From NCBI GenBank assembly GCA_019695115.1, contig JAIBAP010000006.1, positions 89,664-153,663 of the forward strand: DNA of 64,000 nucleotides. Direction: 5' to 3'. Shown one piece after another: positions 27,365 to 36,922 of the stretch; within the stretch, counting starts at the first letter, position 1, and each line of letters opens with the position of its first letter. The notes beneath the pieces were generated by a model. That model saw only the letters and a program-made list of their open reading frames with translations. It made no database searches and was not told where the DNA came from. Origin of the DNA: Caldilineales bacterium (GTDB lineage Bacteria > Chloroflexota > Anaerolineae > J102). The position numbers and the translations under genes are program-made.

Positions 27365-29092
27365 ATGACCCTCCGCCGCCTCGCCCTCGTCCTCTTCATC
27401 CCCATACCCTTCCTCGTCTGCGCCTTGCTGTTGGGGCTAGGCTGGCGCCTGGGCTGGTGGTTCGACCGCACGGGTGAGGAAAAACTCTCGGCGCAGATCA
27501 AGGGCCTGGGCGATCTCACCGCCGATTGGCTGCGCCCGCGCCTCGACCTGGCCAGCGACCAGCCTGCCGCCCACAGCGGCGTCGATCCCTTCGGCGTCAA
27601 CGTCTTCCTCGAACAGGAGCCTGACCCGGCCGTGCGCGAGCGCGTGGTCAAGATGGCCGCCGAAGCGGGCTTCCACTGGCTGCGGCAGGAATTCCCCTGG
27701 GAAGACATCGAAATCCACGGCAAGGGCGATTTCGAGGACCGCCGGCACGAGCCATACCGCTCGGCCTGGGAAAAGTACGACCACATCGTCGATCTGGCTC
27801 AGCAGAACGGGATGGAACTGATCGTCCGCGTCAGCAACCCGCCGGAATGGACGCGGGCGCAGGGTGACGCCGTGGGCACTTTCGCCCCGCCCGACGACTA
27901 CCAGGACTTCGCCGACTTCGCCACCGCGCTCGTGGGCCGCTACAAAGGCCGGGTGAAGTACTACCAGCTCTGGAACGAGCCGAACATCTATCCCGAATGG
28001 GGCAACTACGCCATCAGCCCCGAAGACTACACCCGTCTGCTCTGCACCGCCGCTCGCGCCGCCCGCCAGGCCGACCCGAACGTCGTCATCATCAACGGCG
28101 CCCTCGCCTCCACCATCGTCCTCGACCCTGCCGCTTCGCCGCCCGGCAACGCCCTCAACGACCTCCTCTTCCTCCAGCGCATGTACGACGCCGGCGCCAG
28201 AGATTGCTTCGATATCGTGGCCATGCAGGGATACGGCCTCTGGTCTGGCCCGACCGACGAGCGTATGAACCCGCGCGTGATCAACTTCGCCCGCCCCCAA
28301 CTGGTGCGCGACCTGATGGTGGCCAACGGCGACGCCGCCAAAGCCATCTGGATCAGCGAAATGAACTGGAACGCCGTCCCCGACGCGGTGGCGGACAAAC
28401 GCTTCGGCCAGGTCAGCGAAGCACAGCAGGCCCAGTACCTGCCCCTGGCCTACGCGCGCTTGCAGCACGACTGGCCCTGGCTGGGCGTGGCCAACACCTG
28501 GTATTTCAAACGCCCCGACTTTAGTTGGCGTGATGAAAACAAGCCCGAATACTACTTTCGCCTGGCCGAGCCGGACTTCACGCCCCTGCCGGTCTACGAG
28601 AGCATGAAAGCCTACGCTCCCGCCGTCGCCGCGGCGCCGACCATGCACCCCGGCGCCCACCCGCCCGACCACTGGGCCATCCAGGGCGACGCCTACCGCC
28701 TCGAACCCCGGCCCGCCTCCACTCTCGGCCAGGTCGGCCTGCTCCCGGCCGGCGGCGAACTGAGCCTGCGCTTCGATGGCGCCTCCCTGCGCCTGATCCC
28801 GCCCGCCCAGGCGCCCGACACAGCGGAGATCACAGTCGTGGTGGATGGAGGCAGGCCGCAGACCCACACCGTCGAGCCAGGCCGAGAGCTGCGCATCCGT
28901 GGCCGGGGGGATGGTCCGCACCAGGTCGTCATCCGGGCGCAGGACGAAGTGTGGGTCGATCATTGGCAGGTCAACGGCGGCGACCGCTCGCGCTGGTTCT
29001 GGCCGCTGCTGGCGGGATTCACGGTCCTGTGGGGGCTTTATCTGCTGAGTGTGTGGCGCGGGGTGCGGCGAAGCAGGCGGGGCGCAGCCTGA
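27365..29092 (+). CDS. Clan GH-A glycoside hydrolase-like membrane-anchored protein
   Basis: 575 residues. An N-terminal helix (LALVLFIPIPFLVCALLLGLGW) anchors it, and a C-terminal helix (WPLLAGFTVLWGLYLLSVW) adds a second. The TIM barrel shows YYQLWNEPN with the general acid Glu205 and IWISEMNWN with the nucleophile Glu332, the GH-A pattern (GH39/GH5-like). From about residue 430 there is a beta domain (LRFDGASLRLIPP...) and a short ligand-like end. The start has no Shine-Dalgarno site; the tandem repeat runs to 13 nt before it. It is a distant relative of the N-terminal half of the fusion at 45052-48156. The glycan substrate is unknown. Confidence 0.8.
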   Translation: MTLRRLALVLFIPIPFLVCALLLGLGWRLGWWFDRTGEEKLSAQIKGLGDLTADWLRPRLDLASDQPAAHSGVDPFGVNVFLEQEPDPAVRERVVKMAAEAGFHWLRQEFPWEDIEIHGKGDFEDRRHEPYRSAWEKYDHIVDLAQQNGMELIVRVSNPPEWTRAQGDAVGTFAPPDDYQDFADFATALVGRYKGRVKYYQLWNEPNIYPEWGNYAISPEDYTRLLCTAARAARQADPNVVIINGALASTIVLDPAASPPGNALNDLLFLQRMYDAGARDCFDIVAMQGYGLWSGPTDERMNPRVINFARPQLVRDLMVANGDAAKAIWISEMNWNAVPDAVADKRFGQVSEAQQAQYLPLAYARLQHDWPWLGVANTWYFKRPDFSWRDENKPEYYFRLAEPDFTPLPVYESMKAYAPAVAAAPTMHPGAHPPDHWAIQGDAYRLEPRPASTLGQVGLLPAGGELSLRFDGASLRLIPPAQAPDTAEITVVVDGGRPQTHTVEPGRELRIRGRGDGPHQVVIRAQDEVWVDHWQVNGGDRSRWFWPLLAGFTVLWGLYLLSVWRGVRRSRRGAA

Positions 29093-29219
29093 CGGCGCTT
29101 CCTAATCATCTTTTAATCCACTTTATGATTTCGCGCATGTATGATGTGAACGCCGCGCTGCTAGAATGATGCCCGATCCTGAAACATCAGACCTGAAAAT
29201 CGCCGACATCTCCCCACCT

Positions 29220-29280
29220 TTCACGCTTCACGTTTCACGCCTCACGTTTCACGCTTCACGCCTCACGTTTCACGCTTCAC
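29220..29280. repeat. Tandem TCACGCTTCACGTTTCACG-type repeat
   Basis: Alternating words CACGTTT, CACGCTT and CACGCCT fill the space upstream of ccmH. Related runs occur at 42684-42722 and, inverted, at 63576-63631. Confidence 0.85.
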
Positions 29281-29322
29281 AACCTTCATCACCCATCAAC
29301 CCAGCCATCGACAACCCCCACC

Positions 29323-29793
29323 ATGCGCCGTTTCCTTCTTGCCGCCTTTTTTCTCTTGCTCATTGCACTCCCGGCTTTTGCCCAGGAGGGCGACCCCAAA
29401 GAAAAACTGACCAAAGAACTCTGGTGCCCTATCTGCAACGGCATCCGCCTGGATGTGTGCGAACAGCAGGTCTGCGAGCAAATGCGGGAGATGATCGACG
29501 TCAGCCTGGACGCCGGCAAGACGCCGGAGCAGATCAAAGCCGATTTCATCGATCTCTATGGGCCGGAGGTGTTGGGCGAGCCGCCGCGGGAGGGCTTCAA
29601 CCTGGTGGCCTGGATCATGCCAGTTGTGCTGCTGGTGGGCGGCCTCGCCATCGTCGCCTATCTGACCCTGCGTTGGACTCGCCGTCCGGCCCCGGCAGTC
29701 ATCCCGCCCGGCCCCCCGACGCCGCCAGCCGCAGGCCCCACCCCGCAGGACCCCTATCTCGCTCGCGTCGAACGCGACCTGGGTGATCTATGA
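29323..29793 (+). CDS. ccmH: Cytochrome c-type biogenesis protein CcmH
   Basis: 156 residues. A signal peptide ([17 protein letters not shown]) leads to an extracytoplasmic domain with the redox pair in LWCPICNG (Cys35, Cys38), then [32 protein letters not shown], the conserved CcmH/CycL helix pair, and a C-terminal anchor ([18 protein letters not shown]). The family keeps apocytochrome c thiols reduced for heme attachment. The motif CPICNG replaces the usual LRCxxCQN. Its stop overlaps the next start as ATGA. Confidence 0.9.
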   Translation: MRRFLLAAFFLLLIALPAFAQEGDPKEKLTKELWCPICNGIRLDVCEQQVCEQMREMIDVSLDAGKTPEQIKADFIDLYGPEVLGEPPREGFNLVAWIMPVVLLVGGLAIVAYLTLRWTRRPAPAVIPPGPPTPPAAGPTPQDPYLARVERDLGDL

Positions 29794-30386
29794 GCCAGAT
29801 GCCGCTTCCTACCGCCCCCTCGTCGAAGCCGCGCTCGCGGGCCGGCAGCCTGTTGTTGGTCGGCGGCGTCGCCGTCGTCGGCCTGATCCTGCTGGCCGTG
29901 TTCTATTATGGCATCCTCCATCCGCCCAGCGTGCGCGTTGGCTCGGGCAAGGCGCCGGAATTCACCTTCACCAACTACGGCTTCGGGCTGTCGGAGTTCG
30001 ACGGCCAGACCATACGGCTGTCGGAGCTACGCGGCAAGCCGGTGGTGGTCAACTTCTGGGCGAGCTGGTGTGTGCCCTGCCGCGAAGAACAGGCCGGGCT
30101 GGAGCAGGCCTGGCAAAAATACCGGGATCAGGTCTGGTTCGTCGGCCTGGATTATCTGGATCAAGAGCCGAACGCCCGCTCATACCTGAGTGAGTTTGCC
30201 GTCAGCTATCCCAACGGCGCCGATAAAGGCGGCCGAGCCTATAGCACCTACCACATCCAGGGCGTGCCAGAGACGTTCTTCATCGACGCCGAGGGCAACA
30301 TCCAGGGTTTCTTCGTCGGCCCCATCCCCCAGCCAGAGCTGGAACGACGCATCGAGGCGTTGATCGCCTCATCCTCAAGTTCTTGA
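29790..30386 (+). CDS. ccmG: TlpA/ResA/CcmG-type thiol-disulfide oxidoreductase
   Basis: 198 residues, coupled to ccmH by ATGA. One N-terminal helix ([21 protein letters not shown]) anchors a thioredoxin domain outside the membrane. The active site is WASWCVPC with Cys94 and Cys97, and [14 protein letters not shown] supplies the cis-Pro. It would pass reductant to CcmH or apocytochrome c. The ResA name is possible; ccmG follows from the operon. Confidence 0.9.
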   Translation: MSQMPLPTAPSSKPRSRAGSLLLVGGVAVVGLILLAVFYYGILHPPSVRVGSGKAPEFTFTNYGFGLSEFDGQTIRLSELRGKPVVVNFWASWCVPCREEQAGLEQAWQKYRDQVWFVGLDYLDQEPNARSYLSEFAVSYPNGADKGGRAYSTYHIQGVPETFFIDAEGNIQGFFVGPIPQPELERRIEALIASSSSS

Positions 30387-30412
30387 TCGCCGCCCGACAT
30401 CACTAAGCCCTA

Positions 30413-30429
30413 CAGGTTTTCAAAACCTG
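30413..30429. repeat. REP-like palindrome CAGGTTTT-C-AAAACCTG
   Basis: A 17-bp inverted repeat between ccmG and ccmF. The same arms (CAGGTTTT/AAAACCTG) form the core of the 34-bp palindrome at 53754-53787, so this may be a dispersed element. Confidence 0.6.
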
Positions 30430-30450
30430 GCCGGCTTTTGGAGAACGATT

Positions 30451-32508
30451 ATGGTCGATATCGGTTTCATTGCCCTTTTGTTGGCGCTGGTCGTGACGAT
30501 GTACGGCATCGTCGCCAGTCTCTTCGGTGGTCTGCGCCGCAACGCTGTGCTGGCAACCAGTGGACGCAACGCCCTGTTCGCCATGTGCGGCTTGGTCACT
30601 GTGGCGGTGGTAGCCCTTTGGTACCTACTGCTGACCAACGACATGTCGGTCGAGTATGTGTCCAGCCATAGCGAGCGCGGCCTGCCTACCTTCTACCGTT
30701 TCTCGTCGCTCTGGGGCGGCCAGGCAGGGTCGCTGCTGTTTTGGGGCTGGCTACTGGCGCTCTATGGCGCTCTAATGGTGGCGCTGGAATGGAAACGCGA
30801 GCCGCGACGCGGGCCGTACATGGTCGCCATTCTCCTGGCCGTGCAGCTCTTCTTCTTGGTCATCAACGTCTGGGCCGCCAACCCCTTCAACCGGCTCTGG
30901 CTACTGCCCGATGGCTCCACCCACGGCGCTGTCTTCAAACCGGCCGGCGCTTCGCTCTTTATCCCCGCCGATGGCAACGGCCTCAACCCCCTGCTCCAGA
31001 ACTATTGGATGGTCATCCATCCCGTTTTCCTCTACCTGGGCTATGTCGGCCTGACCCTGCCTATGGTCCTGGCCGTTTCCAGCCTCATCTCCGGGCAACT
31101 CGACGATGGCTGGGTGAAGACCGTGCGCAAGTGGACGCTCATCCCCTGGCTTTTCCTAGCCATTGGCATCCTCATGGGCAGCCAGTGGGCCTATGTCGAG
31201 TTGGGCTGGGGCGGTTTCTGGGCCTGGGACCCGGTCGAGAACGCCTCTTTCATCCCCTGGCTGACGGCGACGGCCTTCCTGCACAGCATCGTCATCCAGC
31301 ATCAGCGTGGGATGCTGAAGGTGTGGAACATGGTGCTGGCTTTCATCAGTTTCTGGCTGGTGGTCATCGGCACCTTCATTACCCGTAGCGGCATCATCGA
31401 CTCGGTGCACGCCTTCGCGCTCTCCAACGTCGGGCCTCTGTTCCTGAGTTTCATCGTCCTCACTTTCCTCACCTTCCTGGCCCTGCTGTGGATGCGGCTG
31501 CCGCAATTGCAAGGCGCGAGCGAGCTGGACTCGATGCTGAGCCGCGAGGCGGCCTTCCTCTATGTCAATGTCCTCTTTCTGGTGGCCGCCTTCGCCACCC
31601 TCTTCGGCACCGTGTTTCCCATCATCTCGCAGGGGCTGACCCAAACCAAGATCGCCGTCGGACCGCCCTACTTCAACAAGGTCGATGGCCCCCTCTTCCT
31701 TGCCATCCTTGTGCTCATGGCCATTGGCCCCCTGCTCGGCTGGCGGCGGAGTTCACCGGAGATGCTCCGCCGCAATCTGACCCCGCCCATTGCCTTCTCC
31801 ATTGCTGTGATCGCTCTCCTGATCATGATGGTCACCCGGCGCTGGGTGCCGGTGGTGGCCTGGGGCGTGTGCGCACTCGTGGTCGGCGCCATCCTCTGGG
31901 AGTATTACCGCGGCGCCCGCGCCCGCCACATCGCTGCCAAAGAAAGCTGGCCCGTCGCCCTGGGGCAGATCATGATCCGCAACCAGCGGCGCTACGGCGG
32001 CTATATTGTCCATCTTGGCATCATCTTCATCACCGTGGCTGTGACCGGCGTCAGCAACTTCCAGTTCAACCTCAAGACGAGCCTGAATCTGAACGAGAGC
32101 GCCACGCTGGCCGGCTACACCTTCACCTTCGTCGGCCTGCAAGAAGAACGGGCCTCCAACCACGACGCCATGATCGCCACGGTGCAGGTGACGAAAAACG
32201 GCCGCTCGGTGGCGACCCTGACCCCGCGCATGAATTTCTACACCGCTGTTAGCGGCCGCGACATGGGGCCGACGACCGAGGTGGGAGTGCGGAGCAACCT
32301 GCGTGAGGATGTCTACATTGTCTTCAACGGCTGGGAGCAGAACGGCCAACTGGGCGCCTTCGAGATCTTCGTCAATCCACTGATGTTGTGGATGTGGATC
32401 GGCGGCGTCATCCTGATTGCCGGGACGCTGTTCGCCCTCTGGCCGATCACCGTGCGCGCCACCCGCCGCGTCTCTGTCCCCGCTGCCCTTCAGCCCGCCC
32501 AGCCGTGA
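30451..32508 (+). CDS. ccmF: Heme lyase CcmF/NrfE family subunit
   Basis: 685 residues with about 14 hydrophobic helices; GGAG upstream supports the ATG. The tryptophan-rich heme-handling motif WGGFWAWDPVENASF lies near residue 255, with conserved His residues in VIHPVFLYLGY and FLHSIVIQHQR. A large extracytoplasmic loop after residue 530 (NLNESATLAGYTFTFVGLQEER...) and a last helix complete the family plan. CcmF attaches heme to apocytochrome c, working with CcmH. ccmA-E are not visible in this window. Confidence 0.95.
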   Translation: MVDIGFIALLLALVVTMYGIVASLFGGLRRNAVLATSGRNALFAMCGLVTVAVVALWYLLLTNDMSVEYVSSHSERGLPTFYRFSSLWGGQAGSLLFWGWLLALYGALMVALEWKREPRRGPYMVAILLAVQLFFLVINVWAANPFNRLWLLPDGSTHGAVFKPAGASLFIPADGNGLNPLLQNYWMVIHPVFLYLGYVGLTLPMVLAVSSLISGQLDDGWVKTVRKWTLIPWLFLAIGILMGSQWAYVELGWGGFWAWDPVENASFIPWLTATAFLHSIVIQHQRGMLKVWNMVLAFISFWLVVIGTFITRSGIIDSVHAFALSNVGPLFLSFIVLTFLTFLALLWMRLPQLQGASELDSMLSREAAFLYVNVLFLVAAFATLFGTVFPIISQGLTQTKIAVGPPYFNKVDGPLFLAILVLMAIGPLLGWRRSSPEMLRRNLTPPIAFSIAVIALLIMMVTRRWVPVVAWGVCALVVGAILWEYYRGARARHIAAKESWPVALGQIMIRNQRRYGGYIVHLGIIFITVAVTGVSNFQFNLKTSLNLNESATLAGYTFTFVGLQEERASNHDAMIATVQVTKNGRSVATLTPRMNFYTAVSGRDMGPTTEVGVRSNLREDVYIVFNGWEQNGQLGAFEIFVNPLMLWMWIGGVILIAGTLFALWPITVRATRRVSVPAALQPAQP

Positions 32509-32626
32509 GGCGTCAGCCAGTCGCACCTCGTCGCGCCCAAAAGCGCGCCCCCCCCACCGCCGTTTCACGCTTCACCGGTCAAGCAGAACCTCTAATCTCC
32601 AATCTCCACTCTCCTCTTATCCACCC

Positions 32627-33148
32627 ATGTGGCTCATCGCTGCTCTCGTCCTCATGCTTCTCACCGGCCTGGTGATTTTCTGGCCCTATCTGCGCCCGCA
32701 GGTTGCGCTCGGCCCGGCGGTTGATCTGGACCCGCGCCTGGTCGATCTGTATGCCCAGCGCGACAAACTCTATCAGGCGGTGCGCGATGCTCGCCTGGAT
32801 CTGGAGACGGGCAAGCTGACGGCGGGGGATTTCGAGCAGCACGAGGCCGGGTTGAAGCAACGGGCGGCGGAGGTTTTGCGGGCCATCGACCAGGTGGAGG
32901 GGGACCTGCTCTCACCGCAACTTGACGCCAGGTTGGAGGCCGAGATCGCTGCTGCTCGTTCGGCGCGAGGCTCGGACGATCACTCGCTGGAAGCATCGAT
33001 TGCCGCCGCCCGGCGCAGCCGGCAGGGTGGTGGGGTTCTGGCTCCGGCTGTGGCCGGCGCCGACCGCTTCTGCGGCCATTGCGGTAACCCGCTGCAAATG
33101 GGTGATCGTTTCTGCGGCAAGTGCGGACAGGCCGTGCGCGCTGCCTAG
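32627..33148 (+). CDS. CcmI-like membrane protein with C-terminal zinc ribbon
   Basis: 173 residues. One N-terminal helix (LIAALVLMLLTGLVIFWPYL) is followed by DLYAQRDKLYQAVRDARLDLETGKLTAGDFEQHEAGL, the QR..L..A..DL..G.....F pattern of the CcmI/CycH N-terminus, then a charged coiled stretch and a zinc ribbon CGHCGNPLQMGDRFCGKCG. The ATG is chosen because the helix follows directly. It lies 118 bp downstream of ccmF and probably assists apocytochrome handling, but it lacks the TPR part of proteobacterial CcmI. Confidence 0.78.
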   Translation: MWLIAALVLMLLTGLVIFWPYLRPQVALGPAVDLDPRLVDLYAQRDKLYQAVRDARLDLETGKLTAGDFEQHEAGLKQRAAEVLRAIDQVEGDLLSPQLDARLEAEIAAARSARGSDDHSLEASIAAARRSRQGGGVLAPAVAGADRFCGHCGNPLQMGDRFCGKCGQAVRAA

Positions 33149-33253
33149 GGGCGGGGCGCAGCCAGGCGGGGAACACACGGGCGGGAGAGTTGACAAGAAG
33201 TCAGCCTCCGCCGACAATGGCGCTGCCGACCCCAAAAGGGGAAGGTGCGGAGG

Positions 33254-34741
33254 ATGAATCTGATCGATCTCGTGCCAGCCCAAGATACCTTTCATGAAGC
33301 CTGCGGCGTCGCAGGCGTTTTTCTGCCTGGGGGACGTGGCAACGGCGTCGCAGGGCGGGAGAACCATGCCGCGCGGGCGTTGTTCTTTGCCCTCTATGCG
33401 CTCAACCATCGCGGGCAGGAAAGCGCCGGCATGGCCACCTGCGAGGATGGTATCGTCCATCTGCACAAGGATATGGGCCTGGTGTCGCAGGTGTTCAACG
33501 AACACAACCTGGCGCCGCTCAAGGGCAACTTTGGCATCGGCCACACCCGCTATTCCACCACCGGCGGCAGCAGTCTGCGTAATGCCCAGCCCTATCTGAT
33601 CGAAACCATCCACGGGCCGCTGGCCGTGGCCCACAACGGCAACCTGGTCAATGCCTCGGTCCTGCGACGCCAGCTTCTGCAGCGCGGGGTGGGGCTGGTG
33701 TCCACCTCGGATAGCGAGGTGATCACGCAGATGCTGGCGACGCCCACGGTGGGGGGAGCGAACCCGTTCGGCCCCTGGCTGCCGGCCGGGGCCTGGGAGG
33801 ATCGCATTGCCTCGTTCATGGACAGGGCCGAGGGCGCTTACTGCCTGGCCATCCTTACCCGCGAGGCCCTTTACGCTGTGCGCGACCCCTGGGGTCTGCG
33901 GCCGCTGTGCCTGGGCGAGGTGGAGTGGGAGGGCGAGAAGGGCTACGTCTTTGCCAGCGAGTCGTGCGCTCTGGCTACCATCGGCGCCCGTTTCCTGCGC
34001 GAGGTCGAACCGGGCGAGATCGTGCGCGTGGACGAGGAGGGCCTGCACAGCACCCAGGCGCGACCGCCCAAGACCCGCCGTTTTTGCAGTTTCGAGTATG
34101 TCTACTTCGCCCGGCCTGATTCGATGTTCGAGGGCCAGACGGTGCATCATGTGCGGCAGGCGCTGGGCCGCCGGCTGGCGCGCGAGGCGCCGGTGGAAGC
34201 AGACCTGGTGGTGGGCGTGCCCGATTCATCCACCCCGGCCGCCATCGGTTATGCGATGGAGTCGGGCATCCCCTTCAGCGAGGGCTTCACGAAGAACCGC
34301 TACATTGGCCGCACCTTCATTCAGCCGGGCGACCACCTGCGTAAGATGGGCGTGCGGTTGAAGTACAACCCTCTGGCCGGGAACCTGGCCGGGAAGCGGC
34401 TGGTGATGGTGGATGACAGCATCGTGCGCGGGAACACGGCCGGGCCGCTGGTGCAGCTTTTGCGCGAGGGTGGGGCCACCGAGGTGCATGTGCGGATTTC
34501 CAGCCCGCCGGTGCGCCATCCTTGCTTCATGGGCATCGATATGCCAACGCCTGAGGAACTGATCGGCGCCCACATGGATGTCGAGGCCATCCGCCGACTG
34601 CTCGGCGCCGACAGCCTGGCCTACCTCAGCCTGGATGGCATGTTGGCCGCCATCGAGCAAGGCATCCCTGCCTCCCAACCCTGTGGCCACTGCCATGCCT
34701 GCTTCAGCGGCGATTATCCGGTGGGGGGGAGGGGGGAGTAG
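33254..34741 (+). CDS. purF: Amidophosphoribosyltransferase
   Basis: 495 residues. It makes 5-phosphoribosylamine from PRPP and glutamine, the first step of purine synthesis. The glutaminase Cys (about Cys17) is in HEACGVAGVF, so a short propeptide would be removed. LNHRGQESAGMATC, IGHTRYSTTGGSS and the PRPP loop RLVMVDDSIVRGNT are clear. The C-terminal Cys residues (HPCFMGIDMPT, CGHCHACFSGDYP) fit the Fe-S cluster type seen in Bacillus. The ATG at 33254 is preferred over a GTG three codons upstream. Confidence 0.95.
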   Translation: MNLIDLVPAQDTFHEACGVAGVFLPGGRGNGVAGRENHAARALFFALYALNHRGQESAGMATCEDGIVHLHKDMGLVSQVFNEHNLAPLKGNFGIGHTRYSTTGGSSLRNAQPYLIETIHGPLAVAHNGNLVNASVLRRQLLQRGVGLVSTSDSEVITQMLATPTVGGANPFGPWLPAGAWEDRIASFMDRAEGAYCLAILTREALYAVRDPWGLRPLCLGEVEWEGEKGYVFASESCALATIGARFLREVEPGEIVRVDEEGLHSTQARPPKTRRFCSFEYVYFARPDSMFEGQTVHHVRQALGRRLAREAPVEADLVVGVPDSSTPAAIGYAMESGIPFSEGFTKNRYIGRTFIQPGDHLRKMGVRLKYNPLAGNLAGKRLVMVDDSIVRGNTAGPLVQLLREGGATEVHVRISSPPVRHPCFMGIDMPTPEELIGAHMDVEAIRRLLGADSLAYLSLDGMLAAIEQGIPASQPCGHCHACFSGDYPVGGRGE

Positions 34742-34902
34742 GAAGTAGGGAGTAGGAAGTAAGAAGTGGGGAGTAGGAAGTAGGGAGTAGGAAGTAGGGA
34801 GTAAGAAGTAAGAACTGGGGAGTAGGTAGTCATAAGTGCGCAATCGCTAATCTCCAATAACCAATCTCCAATAACCAATCTCCAATAACCAATAACCAAT
34901 AA
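34734..34902. repeat. Two tandem word-repeat blocks between purF and purD
   Basis: 34734-34829 consists of GGAGTAGGAAGTAGGGAGTA-type words. 34853-34902 consists of AACCAATCTCCAATAACC words that run up to the purD ATG. The second family recurs at 43092-43151 and, inverted, at 42589-42634. Confidence 0.85.
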
Positions 34903-34904
34903 CC

Positions 34905-36182
34905 ATGACCACCCTCCTCATCCTCGGCAACGGCGGGCGCGAGCACGCGCTGGCCTGGAAGCTGGCGCAGGCGCCGGACGTCGAGCGCGTCTTTGTTGCG
35001 CCCGGCAACGGCGGCACGGCCACCGAGCCGTGCTGCCAGAACGTCGCCCTCGACCCCACCGACTGCCCGCGCCTGATCGCCTTCGCCCGCGAGCGCGGCG
35101 TCGATTTTGTCGTCGTCGGCCCAGAAGCGCCGCTGGCAGCGGGGGCGGTGGACGCCTTTGCCGCCGCCGGCATCTCTGCCTTTGGCCCAACCGCCGCGGC
35201 TGCCCGCATCGAAGCCTCCAAAGCCTTCGCCCGTGGCTTCATGGCCCGGCATGGCATCCCCTCCCCGCGCTATCGCATCTTCACCGACTACGATGCGGCC
35301 GCTGCTTTTCTGCGCAACGCCGAGTTCGAGGTCGTGGTCAAGGCCTCGGGGCTGGCAGCCGGCAAGGGCGTCATCGTCCCCGATGGCCGGGACGAGGCCC
35401 TTACCGCCGTGGCAGCGATCCTGCTCGACCGTCGTTTCGGCGCGGCCGGCGACGAAGTGGTGATCGAGGAGCGGCTGGCGGGGCCGGAGGTCTCGGTGCT
35501 GGCCTTCTGCGATGGCGAGCGGCTGGCCGTGATGCCGTTGGCGCAGGATCACAAGCGGGTTTTCGACCAGGATCGGGGACCGAACACGGGCGGGATGGGC
35601 GCTTTCGCCCCGGCCGATCTGCTGGCGCCCGGCGAACTGGCTGCGGTCGAGGCCGGCATCCTCCGTCCCACCCTGGCCGGGCTGGCCGCCGAGGGGACCC
35701 CGTTCCGCGGCGTGCTTTTCGCCGGGCTGATGCTGACCACCGCCGGCCCCAAAGTGCTGGAGTTCAACTGTCGTTTCGGCGACCCTGAAACCCAGGCCCT
35801 GTTGCCCTTGCTCGATGCCGACCTGCTCCCCATCCTGCAAGCCTGCGCCCAGGGCCGGCTCGACCCGGCCACAGTGCGCTGGCGGCAGCAGACGGCCGTG
35901 TGTGTGATGGCGGCTGCGCCCGGCTATCCCGGCGATTATGCCAGAGGCGCCCGCATCGACGGCCTGGAAGCGGCCGGGCGTTTGCCGGGCGTCAAGGTTT
36001 TTCATGCCGGCACGGCGGCGGCAGGGGGCGAGGTTGTGACCAACGGCGGCCGGGTGCTGGCCGTCACAGCCACGGGCGCCGATCTCGGCCAGGCCCGCGC
36101 CTCGGCCTACCAGGCCGTGGCCAGCATCCGTTTCGAGGGCATGCACTACCGCCGGGATATTGGCGGGAGGTCGGGCCGGTGA
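34905..36182 (+). CDS. purD: Phosphoribosylamine-glycine ligase
   Basis: 425 residues. It joins glycine to phosphoribosylamine with ATP, the second purine step, directly following purF. The N-terminus LILGNGGREHALAWKLAQ, the ATP-grasp motifs (VVVKASGLAAGKGVIVPDG, VVIEERLAGPEVSVLAF, DRGPNTGGMGAFAP) and VLEFNCRFGDPETQALLPLL are intact. The start has no ribosome binding site because the AACCAATC repeat abuts it. The stop overlaps a GTG start of the next gene (GTGA). Confidence 0.95.
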   Translation: MTTLLILGNGGREHALAWKLAQAPDVERVFVAPGNGGTATEPCCQNVALDPTDCPRLIAFARERGVDFVVVGPEAPLAAGAVDAFAAAGISAFGPTAAAARIEASKAFARGFMARHGIPSPRYRIFTDYDAAAAFLRNAEFEVVVKASGLAAGKGVIVPDGRDEALTAVAAILLDRRFGAAGDEVVIEERLAGPEVSVLAFCDGERLAVMPLAQDHKRVFDQDRGPNTGGMGAFAPADLLAPGELAAVEAGILRPTLAGLAAEGTPFRGVLFAGLMLTTAGPKVLEFNCRFGDPETQALLPLLDADLLPILQACAQGRLDPATVRWRQQTAVCVMAAAPGYPGDYARGARIDGLEAAGRLPGVKVFHAGTAAAGGEVVTNGGRVLAVTATGADLGQARASAYQAVASIRFEGMHYRRDIGGRSGR

Positions 36183-36892
36183 CAGAGCCGGTGACGGAGC
36201 CAAGTTCGACTTCCGGCATTGGCAGCCTGGGCGAAGGGTCGTTGCATGCCGCCCTGAAGTCGTGGTACGCCCGCCCCGGCGACCGCCTGGAAGCGCCGGT
36301 CGATGGCTTCGTGATCGACATCGTCGGCGACGACCGGCTGGTGGAGATTCAGACCGGGCATTTCACCGCCATCCGGCCCAAGTTGGAGCGGCTGCTAGAG
36401 CGGCATCGCCTGCTGCTGGTGCATCCCATCGCCCGCGAACGCTGGATTGTGCGGGTGACGAGTGAGGGCGAGGTGTTGGGCCGCCGCAAATCGCCGCAGC
36501 GGGGTCGGGTGGAGGATGTCTTCCGCGAGTTGGTGCGGCTGCCCCATCTGCTCCCTCACCCCCACCTGAGCCTGGAAGTGGCGCTGATCCAGGAAGAGCA
36601 GGTGCTGGTGGACGATGGCCGCGGGAGCTGGCGGCGTCAGCATTGGAGCCTGTTCGACCGCCGCCTGCTGGCCGTGTTGGAGACGCACCGCTTCGCCACC
36701 CCCGCCGACCTGGCCGCCCTCCTGCCCCCTGACTTGCCCCAGCCCTTCAGCAACCGCGACCTGGCCGCGGCCCTGGCTTGCCGCCCCGACCTGGCCCAGA
36801 AGATGACCTACAGCTTGCAGGCGATGGGCGCGCTGGCGCGAGCGGGGAAGCGGGGTCGGGCTGGGTTGTTCGAAGCGATTACCTCGACCTGA
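36179..36892 (+). CDS. Putative PD-(D/E)XK nuclease-like protein with C-terminal winged-helix-like region
   Basis: 237 residues from a GTG overlapping the purD stop. Residues 20-75 read SLHAALKSWYARPGD...VDGFVIDIV..DRLVEIQTGHFTAIRPKLERLL; the D-(x)n-EIQ order fits a PD-(D/E)XK nuclease core with Gln in place of Lys, followed by a helix. The C-terminal part (FATPADLAALLPPD..FSNRDLAAALACRPDLAQKMTYSLQAMGAL) looks like a winged helix. I do not know a named family. Coupling to purD is probably genomic convenience. Confidence 0.55.
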   Translation: MTEPVTEPSSTSGIGSLGEGSLHAALKSWYARPGDRLEAPVDGFVIDIVGDDRLVEIQTGHFTAIRPKLERLLERHRLLLVHPIARERWIVRVTSEGEVLGRRKSPQRGRVEDVFRELVRLPHLLPHPHLSLEVALIQEEQVLVDDGRGSWRRQHWSLFDRRLLAVLETHRFATPADLAALLPPDLPQPFSNRDLAAALACRPDLAQKMTYSLQAMGALARAGKRGRAGLFEAITST

Positions 36893-36922
36893 GCGACTTA
36901 GGTACAACGCCGTTGTGTTTGC

